Positions 16,654 to 24,266 of a stretch of DNA of 64,000 nucleotides are shown here, in pieces; positions within the stretch are counted from its first letter, which is position 1, and each line of letters begins with the position of its first letter. The translations under genes and the position numbers were made by a program. Below the pieces are notes generated by a model. It ran no database searches. It was not told the origin of the DNA and worked only from the letters and a program-made list of their open reading frames with translations. The DNA is taken from assembly GCF_019090165.1 (NCBI RefSeq), contig NZ_JAHRIB010000142.1, forward strand, positions 23,850 through 87,849, given 5' to 3'. This stretch comes from Streptomyces sp. BV286 (GTDB lineage Bacteria; Actinomycetota; Actinomycetes; Streptomycetales; Streptomycetaceae).

Positions 16654-17685
16654 ATGCGACGACAACTCGTCCCCGCCGCGCTGCTTCTCCCGCTGGCCCT
16701 GCTGGCCGCCGCCTGCGGCGGCAACTCGTCGGCCGCCACCTCGACGGGCGGCAGGACCGACGGCAAGGGCTCGGTGACACTCGACGTCGGCGACCAGAAG
16801 GGAGGTTCGGAGGCGGTGCTGCGGGCCGCCGGAGAACTCAAGAACCTCGACTACAAGATCAAATGGTCGACGTTCACGTCCGGCCCACCGCTCCTGGAGG
16901 CCGTCAACGCCAAGGCCGTCGACATCGGCGGCGTCGGCAACACCCCTCCGATCTTCGCGGCGGGCGCCGACTCCAGGATCAGCATCGTGGCGGGCTACCG
17001 CGGCAGGGCCAAGGGCGACACCATCCTCGTACCCAAGGACTCGAAGCTGAAGAAGACCGCGGACCTGAAGGGCAGGTCAGTGGCCGTGGCGCAGGGTTCG
17101 TCCGCGCACTACCAACTGGTCGCCTCGCTCAAGAAGGCCGGGCTGAAGCTCAGCGACGTCGAGGTGAAGTACCTGCAGCCCGCCGACGCACTGGCCGCGT
17201 TCACCGCCGGCAAGGTCGACGCCTGGGCGGTCTGGGACCCCTACACGTCCCAGGTCCTGGAAGGCGAGCGGGGCCGTGTCCTGACGGACGGCGACGACGT
17301 GACCAACGGCCTCACCTTCCAGGTGGCTGCGCCCGGAGCGCTCCAGGACAAGAAGAAGGTCGCGGCCATCGGCGACTACCTGGAACGGCTGCGGCGCGCG
17401 CAGGACTGGGTCTACGAGCACCCCAAGGAGTGGGCCGAGGTCTGGGCGAAGGACACCGGGCTGCCCTACGAGGTGGCACTGGCCTCGGTGAAGCGGACCA
17501 ACGCGACCCGCATTCCGGTCGCCCTCGACAAACCGCTCATCGCCTCCGAGCAGGAGATCGCGGACACGTTCACCGGCCTGAAGCTCATCCCGCGCAAGGT
17601 CGACTTCGGTGACTTCGTGGACACCCGCTTCAACGGAGACCTGCCGCCGTCCACGACCGCGCCCCGCCCCTCCAGGGAGTCGTGA
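16654..17685 (+). CDS. ssuA: sulfonate-binding lipoprotein of the ABC transporter (SsuA-like)
   Basis: A 343-residue solute-binding protein of the SsuA/NMT1 family. Residues 1-21 are a lipoprotein signal with lipobox LAAAC, so the mature protein is tethered outside the membrane. The fold is visible in DIGGVGNTPPIFAAGADSRI (about 90-109) and KVDAWAVWDPYTSQVLEGE. It lies 170 bp after the ATPase and is the last gene of the operon. The start was set by the signal peptide; the ribosome site is weak (GGAATC). Confidence 0.88.
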   Translation: MRRQLVPAALLLPLALLAAACGGNSSAATSTGGRTDGKGSVTLDVGDQKGGSEAVLRAAGELKNLDYKIKWSTFTSGPPLLEAVNAKAVDIGGVGNTPPIFAAGADSRISIVAGYRGRAKGDTILVPKDSKLKKTADLKGRSVAVAQGSSAHYQLVASLKKAGLKLSDVEVKYLQPADALAAFTAGKVDAWAVWDPYTSQVLEGERGRVLTDGDDVTNGLTFQVAAPGALQDKKKVAAIGDYLERLRRAQDWVYEHPKEWAEVWAKDTGLPYEVALASVKRTNATRIPVALDKPLIASEQEIADTFTGLKLIPRKVDFGDFVDTRFNGDLPPSTTAPRPSRES

Positions 17686-17750
17686 CGCCCTGACCACGCG
17701 CCCGCGCCGGTCCCGGGAAGATCCTTGCCATCGGCGGGGTTGGTAGAAGC

Positions 17751-18872
17751 GTGAACGAGACCGGAGCGCAGGTGCGGGCAGTGCGGGACGTCGATGTCGT
17801 CGTGATCGGCGCCGGGCAGGCCGGACTGTCCAGCGCCTACCACCTGCGGCGCACCGGCTTCGAACCGGAGCGGGACTTCGTGGTCCTCGACCACGCGCCG
17901 CGGGCGGGAGGCGCCTGGCAGTTCCGGTGGCCGTCCCTCACGTACGGCAAGGTGCACGGCATGCACGCGCTGCCGGGCAGGGAGCTGACGGACGCGGATC
18001 CGGACCGGCCGTCCTCCGAGGTCATCGCCGAGTACTTCGACGCCTACGAGCGCGAGTTCGGCCTGCGGGTGCGGCGGCCGGTCGACGTGAAGGCGGTACG
18101 CGAGGGCGACGGTGGCCGACTGCTCGTCGAGACGTCGGACGGTACGTGGTCGACGAGGGCGCTGATCAACGCGACGGGCACCTGGGACCGGCCGTTCTGG
18201 CCCCGCTATCCCGGTCAGGAGACCTTCCGGGGGCGGCAGCTGCACACCGCCCAGTACCCCGGTCCGCGGGATTTCGCCGGGCAGCGCGTGATCGTGGTGG
18301 GCGGGGGCGCGTCCGGTACGCAGCATCTCCTGGAGATGGCGCCTTACGCGGCCGCCACCACCTGGGTGACCCGGCGGCCGCCGGTCTTCCGGGAGGGGCC
18401 CTTCACCGAGGACGTGGGCCGGGAGGCGGTCGCGCTCGTGGAGGAGAGGGTGCGCCAGGGGCTGCCGCCGAAGAGCGTGGTGTCGGTGACGGGGCTGCCG
18501 CTCAACGACGCGGTGCGGCAGGGCATCGCGGACGGAGTCCTGGACCGGCTGCCGATGTTCGACCGGATCACTCCTGACGGCGTGGAGTGGGACGACGGGC
18601 GCCGGGTGACGGCGGACGTCATCCTGTGGGCGACCGGTTTCCGTGCGGCGGTCGACCATCTGGTGCCGCTGCGGCTGCGCGAGCCCGGCGGGGGCATCCG
18701 CGTCGAAGGAACCCGGGCGGTCGCCGATCCGCGGATCCACCTGGTCGGGTACGGGCCGTCGGCCAGCACCATCGGCGCAAACCGCGCCGGTCGGGCGGCC
18801 GTACGGGACATCCGGCGGCTGCTGGCGGACGCACCGAGGAGCGCGCCTGTCGCCGTGGAGGCCGGCGGCTGA
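17751..18872 (+). CDS. FAD-dependent monooxygenase-like oxidoreductase (CzcO/FMO type)
   Basis: A 373-residue flavoprotein. The FAD motif is VVVIGAGQAGLSSAYHL near 16, the NADPH motif is VIVVGGGASGTQHLL near 183, and WATGFRAAVDHL near 297 resembles the ATG segment of flavin monooxygenases. A strict Baeyer-Villiger fingerprint is not evident. The substrate is unknown. It lies 65 bp after the sulfonate-binding gene on the same strand, so a role in organosulfur metabolism is possible but unproven. The GTG at 17751 has a weak ribosome site; a GTG at 17772 is an alternative. Confidence 0.75.
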   Translation: MNETGAQVRAVRDVDVVVIGAGQAGLSSAYHLRRTGFEPERDFVVLDHAPRAGGAWQFRWPSLTYGKVHGMHALPGRELTDADPDRPSSEVIAEYFDAYEREFGLRVRRPVDVKAVREGDGGRLLVETSDGTWSTRALINATGTWDRPFWPRYPGQETFRGRQLHTAQYPGPRDFAGQRVIVVGGGASGTQHLLEMAPYAAATTWVTRRPPVFREGPFTEDVGREAVALVEERVRQGLPPKSVVSVTGLPLNDAVRQGIADGVLDRLPMFDRITPDGVEWDDGRRVTADVILWATGFRAAVDHLVPLRLREPGGGIRVEGTRAVADPRIHLVGYGPSASTIGANRAGRAAVRDIRRLLADAPRSAPVAVEAGG

Positions 18873-18928
18873 ACCGGGGAGGCGGGGCCGGCCGCAGCGA
18901 AGTGGCAGAGCCGCGTACCGCCACTCCC

Positions 18929-18950
18929 CCGCGCCCCCGAAGGGGCGCGG
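18929..18950. terminator. terminator hairpin between convergent genes
   Basis: CCGCGCCCC (18929-18937), loop CGAA, GGGGCGCGG (18942-18950) form a perfect 9-bp stem with a tetraloop, 57 bp after the flavoprotein stop and 43 bp before the end of the convergent MltG-like gene. It is a typical Streptomyces bidirectional terminator. Confidence 0.8.
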
Positions 18951-18992
18951 TCCCCCGCGTGAGCACGTACCACGCCGTGGCCGCGGCCCGGC

Positions 18993-19838
18993 TCAGCCCT
19001 TCGAGGCCGGGGCGCTCCTGCTGACGCGGTTGAACTCGGCGACGTTCCTCTTGTGCTCCTCGTAGTCGGCGGTGAAGCGGGTGTCGCCCGGCTTGACGGT
19101 GACGAAGTACAGCCAGTTGCCCTGCGTCGGCGCGACCGCGGCCCGCATGGCTTCCTCCCCCGGGTTCGCGATCGGTGTGGGCGGCAGCCCCATCCGCGTG
19201 TACGTGTTGTAGGGGCTTTCGAGCTGCGTGTCGTTCTGACTGGTGCGGAGCGTGCTGCGGTTCAGCGCGTAGTTGATGGTGGAGTCCATCTGCAGGGGCA
19301 TGCCCCGGTCGAGCCGGTTGTAGATCACCCGGGCCACCTTGCCCATGTCCGCCTTGGTGGCCGCCTCCGCCTGGACGATGCTCGCGACGGTGACGGTCTG
19401 GTAGACGTTCATCGCGTTGCGCTCGGCTCCGGCCGTGACCGTCCCGCCACCGAACTTCTTGTTGGCCGTGTCGACCATGTACGAGAGCAGGGACGTGGGG
19501 GTCGACGTCTTGTCGATCGGATAGGTGGCCGGGAAGAGATACCCCTCGGGGTTGCCGCTCGCATCGTTCGGCAGCTTGAGGTTCGCCTTGTCCAGGGACT
19601 TCTTGGCGGTGCCCGCGGGCAGGGCGAGGACCTTGTCCATGGCCTCGTAGACCTGGCCGGAGCGCCATCCCTCGGGGATCACCAGGGCCTGGGGTTCCTT
19701 CTTGTCGTCCGTGCTCAGCAGCGGCACCGCGACCGCCGCGGCCGCCACGACGGCGCCGGAGGCGATGAGGGCGGTCCGGCCCCGGCGCGTCAGCCGGATC
19801 GTTCTCCGTGGCGGAGTGGGGGGAGTGTAGGTCTGCAT
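18993..19838 (-). CDS. MltG-like endolytic transglycosylase, short form
   Basis: A 281-residue YceG/MltG homologue. Family members cleave nascent peptidoglycan at the membrane and set strand length. One transmembrane segment lies near 26-44, followed by a reduced LysM-like region and the catalytic domain. The glutamate in SIVQAEA near 150-156 matches the MltG catalytic Glu, and TINYALNR and SPYNTYTRMGLPPTPIANPG are family signatures. It is shorter than the main streptomycete MltG, which usually sits near aroE, so this is probably a second paralogue. Confidence 0.88.
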   Translation of the reverse strand: MQTYTPPTPPRRTIRLTRRGRTALIASGAVVAAAAVAVPLLSTDDKKEPQALVIPEGWRSGQVYEAMDKVLALPAGTAKKSLDKANLKLPNDASGNPEGYLFPATYPIDKTSTPTSLLSYMVDTANKKFGGGTVTAGAERNAMNVYQTVTVASIVQAEAATKADMGKVARVIYNRLDRGMPLQMDSTINYALNRSTLRTSQNDTQLESPYNTYTRMGLPPTPIANPGEEAMRAAVAPTQGNWLYFVTVKPGDTRFTADYEEHKRNVAEFNRVSRSAPASKG

Positions 19839-19881
19839 GCGGGCACGGTAACCCGCATAACGTCATAAACTCGACATATCT

Positions 19882-21681
19882 TCATGTTGTTGGCTCCAGT
19901 TGGGCGTCCCTGCGGACCAGGGCGGCGTAGTGGCCCTGACGCTCCAACAGTTCCTCGTGCGTGCCCCGTTCGGCCATGCGGCCGCCGTCGAGGACCACGA
20001 TCTGGTCGGCGCCCCTAATGGTGGACAGCCTGTGCGCGACGGTGAGCGTCGTCCGGTTGGCCGACAGGGCGTCGACGGCCTCCTGGACGGCACGCTCGGT
20101 GCGCGTGTCCAGGGCGCTGGTCGCCTCGTCGAGGATGAGGACCGGAGGGTCCCGCAGGATGGTGCGGGCGATGGCCAGGCGCTGCTTCTCACCGCCGGAG
20201 AACCGGTGCCCCCGCTCACCGACCACGGTGTCGTACCCGTCGGGCAGGGACGCGATGTGGTCGTGGATCTGGGCGGCCTTCGCCGCCGCGTGCAGCTCCT
20301 CGTCGGTGGCGTCCGGCTTGGCGAAGCGCAGGTTGTCGGCCACCGTGGCGTGGAAGAGGTACGTCTCCTGGGAGACGACGCCGATCGCCCGGGCGAGGGT
20401 GTCGAAGTCCAGGTCGCGCACGTCCACCCCGTCGAGGGTGACCCGGCCGCCCGTGACGTCGTACAGGCGCGGCACCAGATGACTGAGCGTGGACTTGCCG
20501 GCGCCGGTCCGGCCGACGACGGCGAGGCTGCCGCCCGCGGGCACCGTGATGTCGATGCCGTCGAGTATCGGGCCGCTCTGGTCGTCGTAGCGGAACTCGA
20601 CGCCCTCGAAGCGCACTTCGCCCTTGACCCGGTCGAGGTGGACCGGCCGCTCGGGCTCGGTGATGTCGATGGGCAGGTCCAGGTACTCGAAGATGCGCTG
20701 GAAGAGGGCCAGCGAGGCCTGGATCTGGACGCCGGTCGACAGCAGGCTGACGGCGGGACGGAACAGCCCCTGCTGGAGCGACACGAAGGCGACCAGGGTA
20801 CCGATGGAGACCGAGGGGCCGCCGAACTGGAGGGCCATGCCCGCCGCCCAGTAGATGACAGCCGGCATGGCGGCCATGACGATGCCGATGACGGCCATCC
20901 GCCAGCGCCCCGCCATGTTCGACCGGACCTCGAGGTCGACGAGGCCCTCGGACTCCTCCGCGAAGGAGCGGGTGAGCGAGTCGGAGCGGCCCATCGTCCG
21001 GCCGAGGAGGATGCCGCTCACGGAGAGCGACTCCGTGACGGTGGCGGCCATGACCGCCATCTGCTTCTGGCGCTCGGTGGTGATCTTCTTGCGTTCGTTG
21101 CCGACGCGGCGGCTGATCCACACGAACACCGGCAGCAGGAGCAGGGAGACGACGGTCAGCCGCCAGTCGAGGGCGATCATCGCGATGATCGTGGCGACGA
21201 CGCCGGTGAGGTTGGAGACCAGCGAGGTGGCCGTCGAGGTGACCGTCGCCTGCATTCCCCCGATGTCGTTCGCGATGCGCGACTGGACCTCGCCGGTGCG
21301 TGTCCTGGTGAAGAAGGCCAGCGACATACGCTGAAGCCGGTCGTAGACGGCGGTGCGCAGATCGTGCATGACGCGCTGGCCGACCGTCGTGGAGATCAGG
21401 GTCTGCAGGACCCCGAAGACACCACCGAGGACGGCACTGAGGATCATGCCCAGCGCGAGCAGGCTCAGCAGACCGGTGCGGCCCTGCGGGATCGCGGTGT
21501 CGAGGATCTCCTTCAGCAGGAAGGGCGTGGCGACCGAGACGAGGGACGCGGCCCCGACGAGCAGACCGACCACGGCCAGTCGCCCACGGTAGGGACGGAA
21601 GAGTGTGAGGATGCGGCGCACCTGCCGGGGCTGTCCGGCCTCGACGGGTGGCGGCGTCCAGATGATGTCGTCGCGGGGCAT
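19882..21681 (-). CDS. ABC exporter half-transporter (fused membrane and ATPase domains)
   Basis: A 599-residue half-transporter. Six transmembrane helices occupy about 30-320. The ATPase domain has Walker A GRTGAGKST near 388, signature FSGGEKQRLAIART near 493, Walker B LILDEATSALD near 515 and switch histidine in TVAHRLSTIRG near 545. All catalytic motifs are intact, so it can work as a homodimer. It is divergent from a MarR repressor across a shared operator, which suggests a drug or metabolite exporter induced by its substrate (inference). The MltG-like gene 43 bp downstream is on the same strand. Confidence 0.9.
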   Translation of the reverse strand: MPRDDIIWTPPPVEAGQPRQVRRILTLFRPYRGRLAVVGLLVGAASLVSVATPFLLKEILDTAIPQGRTGLLSLLALGMILSAVLGGVFGVLQTLISTTVGQRVMHDLRTAVYDRLQRMSLAFFTRTRTGEVQSRIANDIGGMQATVTSTATSLVSNLTGVVATIIAMIALDWRLTVVSLLLLPVFVWISRRVGNERKKITTERQKQMAVMAATVTESLSVSGILLGRTMGRSDSLTRSFAEESEGLVDLEVRSNMAGRWRMAVIGIVMAAMPAVIYWAAGMALQFGGPSVSIGTLVAFVSLQQGLFRPAVSLLSTGVQIQASLALFQRIFEYLDLPIDITEPERPVHLDRVKGEVRFEGVEFRYDDQSGPILDGIDITVPAGGSLAVVGRTGAGKSTLSHLVPRLYDVTGGRVTLDGVDVRDLDFDTLARAIGVVSQETYLFHATVADNLRFAKPDATDEELHAAAKAAQIHDHIASLPDGYDTVVGERGHRFSGGEKQRLAIARTILRDPPVLILDEATSALDTRTERAVQEAVDALSANRTTLTVAHRLSTIRGADQIVVLDGGRMAERGTHEELLERQGHYAALVRRDAQLEPTT

Positions 21682-21726
21682 GGGCTCCTACGGGGTGTGA
21701 GAGAACGAGGACTGACAGACCATAGC

Positions 21727-21751
21727 TCATTGTTACCTATACTCACAATGA
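21727..21751. promoter_or_regulatory. MarR-type operator over divergent promoters
   Basis: TCATTGT and ACAATGA form a perfect 7-bp inverted repeat with an 11-bp spacer containing TATACT (21738-21743), a good -10 for the marR direction. On the other strand TTGTGA and TATGGT spaced by 18 bp could serve the exporter. One bound repressor would block both promoters. Confidence 0.65.
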
Positions 21752-21776
21752 ACGAGGTCCTGATATTGTTCCCGTC

Positions 21777-22325
21777 ATGGACACACCCGACGCCGACGGA
21801 CTGCTCGCCGAGCAGTTGCTGCGGTTGACCCGCCGCGTGCACCGCATCCAGAAGCGTCATCTGGAGAAGCGCGGCATCGGTATCACTCCGGCACAGTCCC
21901 GGCTGCTGCGCACCCTGGCCCACTACGGTTCGCCGCCGCGCATGACCGACCTGGCCGCACGGCTGGAGGTGGTGCCCCGGGCCGTGACCACGCTGGTCGA
22001 CGGTCTGGAGGCGAGCGGCACGGTGCGCCGGGTTCCCGACCCCACCAACCGGCGGGTCATCCGCATCGAGCTGACGGACGCCGGACGACTGACCCTGCGG
22101 GAACTGCGCGGTGCGCGCCGGGCGGCCGCGGAGGACATCCTGGCGCCTCTCACGGACGAGCAGCGGACGGTGCTCGGCGGCCTGCTGGACACACTGGTCG
22201 ACGGAATGGGCGCGGCGATGGGTGCGGCAGACACGGTCCCTGACGGGACGGGCTCAGCGGCGAACGGTACGGATACGGCCGTCGGCGGGTCGGACACGGC
22301 ACAGGAGCCGAAGCTCGACTGCTGA
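21777..22325 (+). CDS. MarR-family repressor
   Basis: A 182-residue winged-helix regulator. The core (about 10-145) has ITPAQSRLLRTLAHYG, the recognition helix region RMTDLAARLEVVPRAVTTLV near 55-74, and the wing DPTNRRVIRIELT near 87. The C-terminal 40 residues are a low-complexity Gly/Thr/Asp tail with GTDTA- and GSDTA-like repeats, absent from most MarR proteins. It is divergent from the ABC exporter with an inverted repeat between them, so it likely represses itself and the exporter. Confidence 0.88.
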   Translation: MDTPDADGLLAEQLLRLTRRVHRIQKRHLEKRGIGITPAQSRLLRTLAHYGSPPRMTDLAARLEVVPRAVTTLVDGLEASGTVRRVPDPTNRRVIRIELTDAGRLTLRELRGARRAAAEDILAPLTDEQRTVLGGLLDTLVDGMGAAMGAADTVPDGTGSAANGTDTAVGGSDTAQEPKLDC

Positions 22326-22629
22326 CCGGTGCCGTGCCACCGACCAGACCCGGGGCAAGGGGCGGCAGCGGCAGGGTACGCCCAACGCGTCGGGGCTCTC
22401 CGCGTCGAGGCCGCTCGGTGGCCTTGCCCCGCCGGATTCACGCGCGTTCGCGAGAGCCGCCGAAGCGGGCTGGGACCCGGCCGCGGCGGGGGCGGTGGGG
22501 ACCGCGCGCCGGCCCGCCGCGGCGACGTCCGCGAGGGGGAAGCCGCACCACCTCGGCCTCCGCGCGCTGACCTGCGAGCGGGGCGAGTGCGTGGGCCCGA
22601 CGCCGAGCGGGCGCGTCGGGCCCTGTCTC
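22326..22629. other. intergenic region between convergent marR and dctA-like genes
   Basis: About 300 bp. I found no coding frame with plausible codon use and no clear terminator hairpin. Confidence 0.4.
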
Positions 22630-24123
22630 TCAACCAGCCTCGTCGGCGGTCTCCTTGACCATCGGCGCCTTGCCGGCCGACGCCGTGACGTCTGCGGCCC
22701 CCTCGGTCTGTTCGGCACGTTCGGTCTGTTCGGCACGTTCGGTCCGTTCGGCCCGGTGCGTCTGCGCGGGCACCTCCGCGTCGGGCGCCGCTCCCTCTAC
22801 CGGTGCGCTCTCGATGTCCTCCTCCACGAACGCGATCTCGCCGTCGAGCATCTTCCGCGCCCGTTCCGTGTCGAGGGCGCCTTCCCAGCGGGAGACCGCG
22901 AAGACGGCGACGCAGTTGCCGAGCAGGTTGGTGACGACACGCATCGAGTCCATGATGCGGTCCACGCCGAGGAGCAGCGCGACGGCACCGGCGGGAACGA
23001 CCCCGAGGGCGGACGCGGTCGCCGAGAGCGCGAGGAACGCCGAACCCGGCACGCCCGCCATGCCCTTGCTGGTCAGCATGAGCACGAGAATCACGGTGAT
23101 CTGCTGGCCGATGCTCAGATCCACGCCCACGGCCTGCGCGATGAACAGCGTGCCGACGGAGAGGTAGATCGAGGCGCCGTCGAGGTTGAAGGAGTACCCG
23201 GTCGGAAGCACCAGGCCCACGGCGTCGTCACGGGCTCCGGCCTGACGCAGTTTCTGCATCATGCGGGGCATGACCGTCTCGCTGGACGCGGTGCCCAGCG
23301 CGAGCAGCAGTTCCTCGCGGGTGTAGCGGACGAACTTCCACAGGCTCAGCCCGGTGACCAGTTTCAGGGCGACCCCGAGCAGCACCAGGAAGAAGGCCGC
23401 GACCGCGTAGCAGAGGGCGATGAGCTTGCCGTACGTCTCGATGACTCCGAGGCCGTACTCGCCCACCAGGTGCACCATGGCGCCGAACACCGCGAGAGGC
23501 GCGAGCCTCATGACGAAGCCGACGATCGCGAAGATCACCTCCTGCGCCTGTTCGAGGGCGGGCAGGATCGCGGGCACCTTGGTGTGGCCGAGGTGCAGCA
23601 GTGCGGCGCCCACGAGACACGCCAGGACGAGTACCTGCAGCAGGGAGTTCTCGGCGAAGGCGCCGACCGCGCTCTGCGGCAGGGCCTCCAGGACGAACTC
23701 ACCGGTCGAGGGCAGTGAACCGCCGGCGGTCTTGCCCTCGACCGCCGAGGCGTCGAGCTTCGAGGGGTCTACGTTCATGCCGGACCCGGGGCTGAAGACG
23801 TTGGCCGCGACCAGACCGATGACCAACGCGGCCGTGGAGGCAACCTCGAACCAGATCAGCGCCTTCAGCCCGATCCGCCCGAACGCCTTCAGGTTGCCGG
23901 CCTTGGCGATGCCGACGACGACCACGCAGAACACGAGCGGCGCGATCACGGTCTTGATGAGGCGCACGAAACCGTCGCCGAGCGGCTGGAAGGTCGTGGC
24001 CGTGTCAGGCCACAACCTTCCGACGACGATTCCGAGCACGAGCGCGCAGGCGACCTGCGCGAACAGTGAGGTGCGCAGCATGTGTGCGGCGCGTCGCGGC
24101 AGGGACGGTACGGGCGGCGGCAC
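22630..24123 (-). CDS. DctA-type C4-dicarboxylate/cation symporter
   Basis: A 497-residue DAACS-family transporter, probably importing succinate, fumarate or malate with cations. Family signatures are PTGYSFNLDGASIYLS near 310, ALGTASSETVMPRM near 278 and MLTSKGMAGVPGSAF near 350. About eight membrane helices and two re-entrant loops are expected. The GTG at 24123 has GGAGGAG 5 nt upstream; the GTG at 24129 abuts that site and is less likely. The last 60 residues form an acidic, repetitive cytoplasmic tail (ERAEQT repeats), not typical of DctA and encoded by an 18-bp tandem repeat. Confidence 0.88.
   Translation of the reverse strand: MPPPVPSLPRRAAHMLRTSLFAQVACALVLGIVVGRLWPDTATTFQPLGDGFVRLIKTVIAPLVFCVVVVGIAKAGNLKAFGRIGLKALIWFEVASTAALVIGLVAANVFSPGSGMNVDPSKLDASAVEGKTAGGSLPSTGEFVLEALPQSAVGAFAENSLLQVLVLACLVGAALLHLGHTKVPAILPALEQAQEVIFAIVGFVMRLAPLAVFGAMVHLVGEYGLGVIETYGKLIALCYAVAAFFLVLLGVALKLVTGLSLWKFVRYTREELLLALGTASSETVMPRMMQKLRQAGARDDAVGLVLPTGYSFNLDGASIYLSVGTLFIAQAVGVDLSIGQQITVILVLMLTSKGMAGVPGSAFLALSATASALGVVPAGAVALLLGVDRIMDSMRVVTNLLGNCVAVFAVSRWEGALDTERARKMLDGEIAFVEEDIESAPVEGAAPDAEVPAQTHRAERTERAEQTERAEQTEGAADVTASAGKAPMVKETADEAG
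22703..22756. repeat. 18-bp tandem repeat in the 3' end of the symporter gene
   Basis: Two identical copies of TCGGTCTGTTCGGCACGT (22703-22738) are followed by one diverged copy (22739-22756). In frame they encode the ERAEQT repeats of the symporter tail, so copy-number change would keep the frame. Confidence 0.85.
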
Positions 24124-24266
24124 GGGCACTCCTCCGAGAGACTTCTGTGATGCGGAAAGTTGCTTCCGCGGTGATCACTATCGGGGGAGTTTGCTACCGC
24201 CGGAAACCACCGTGTGACAGGCGTGTAAATCCTGGCGCGATGTGGCACGCCGCACACACGCGCCGG

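Noticed and set aside
17751..18872. Desulfonating monooxygenase SsuD
   Set aside because: It has two Rossmann nucleotide motifs of the FAD/NADPH monooxygenase type, not the luciferase-like TIM-barrel fold of SsuD.
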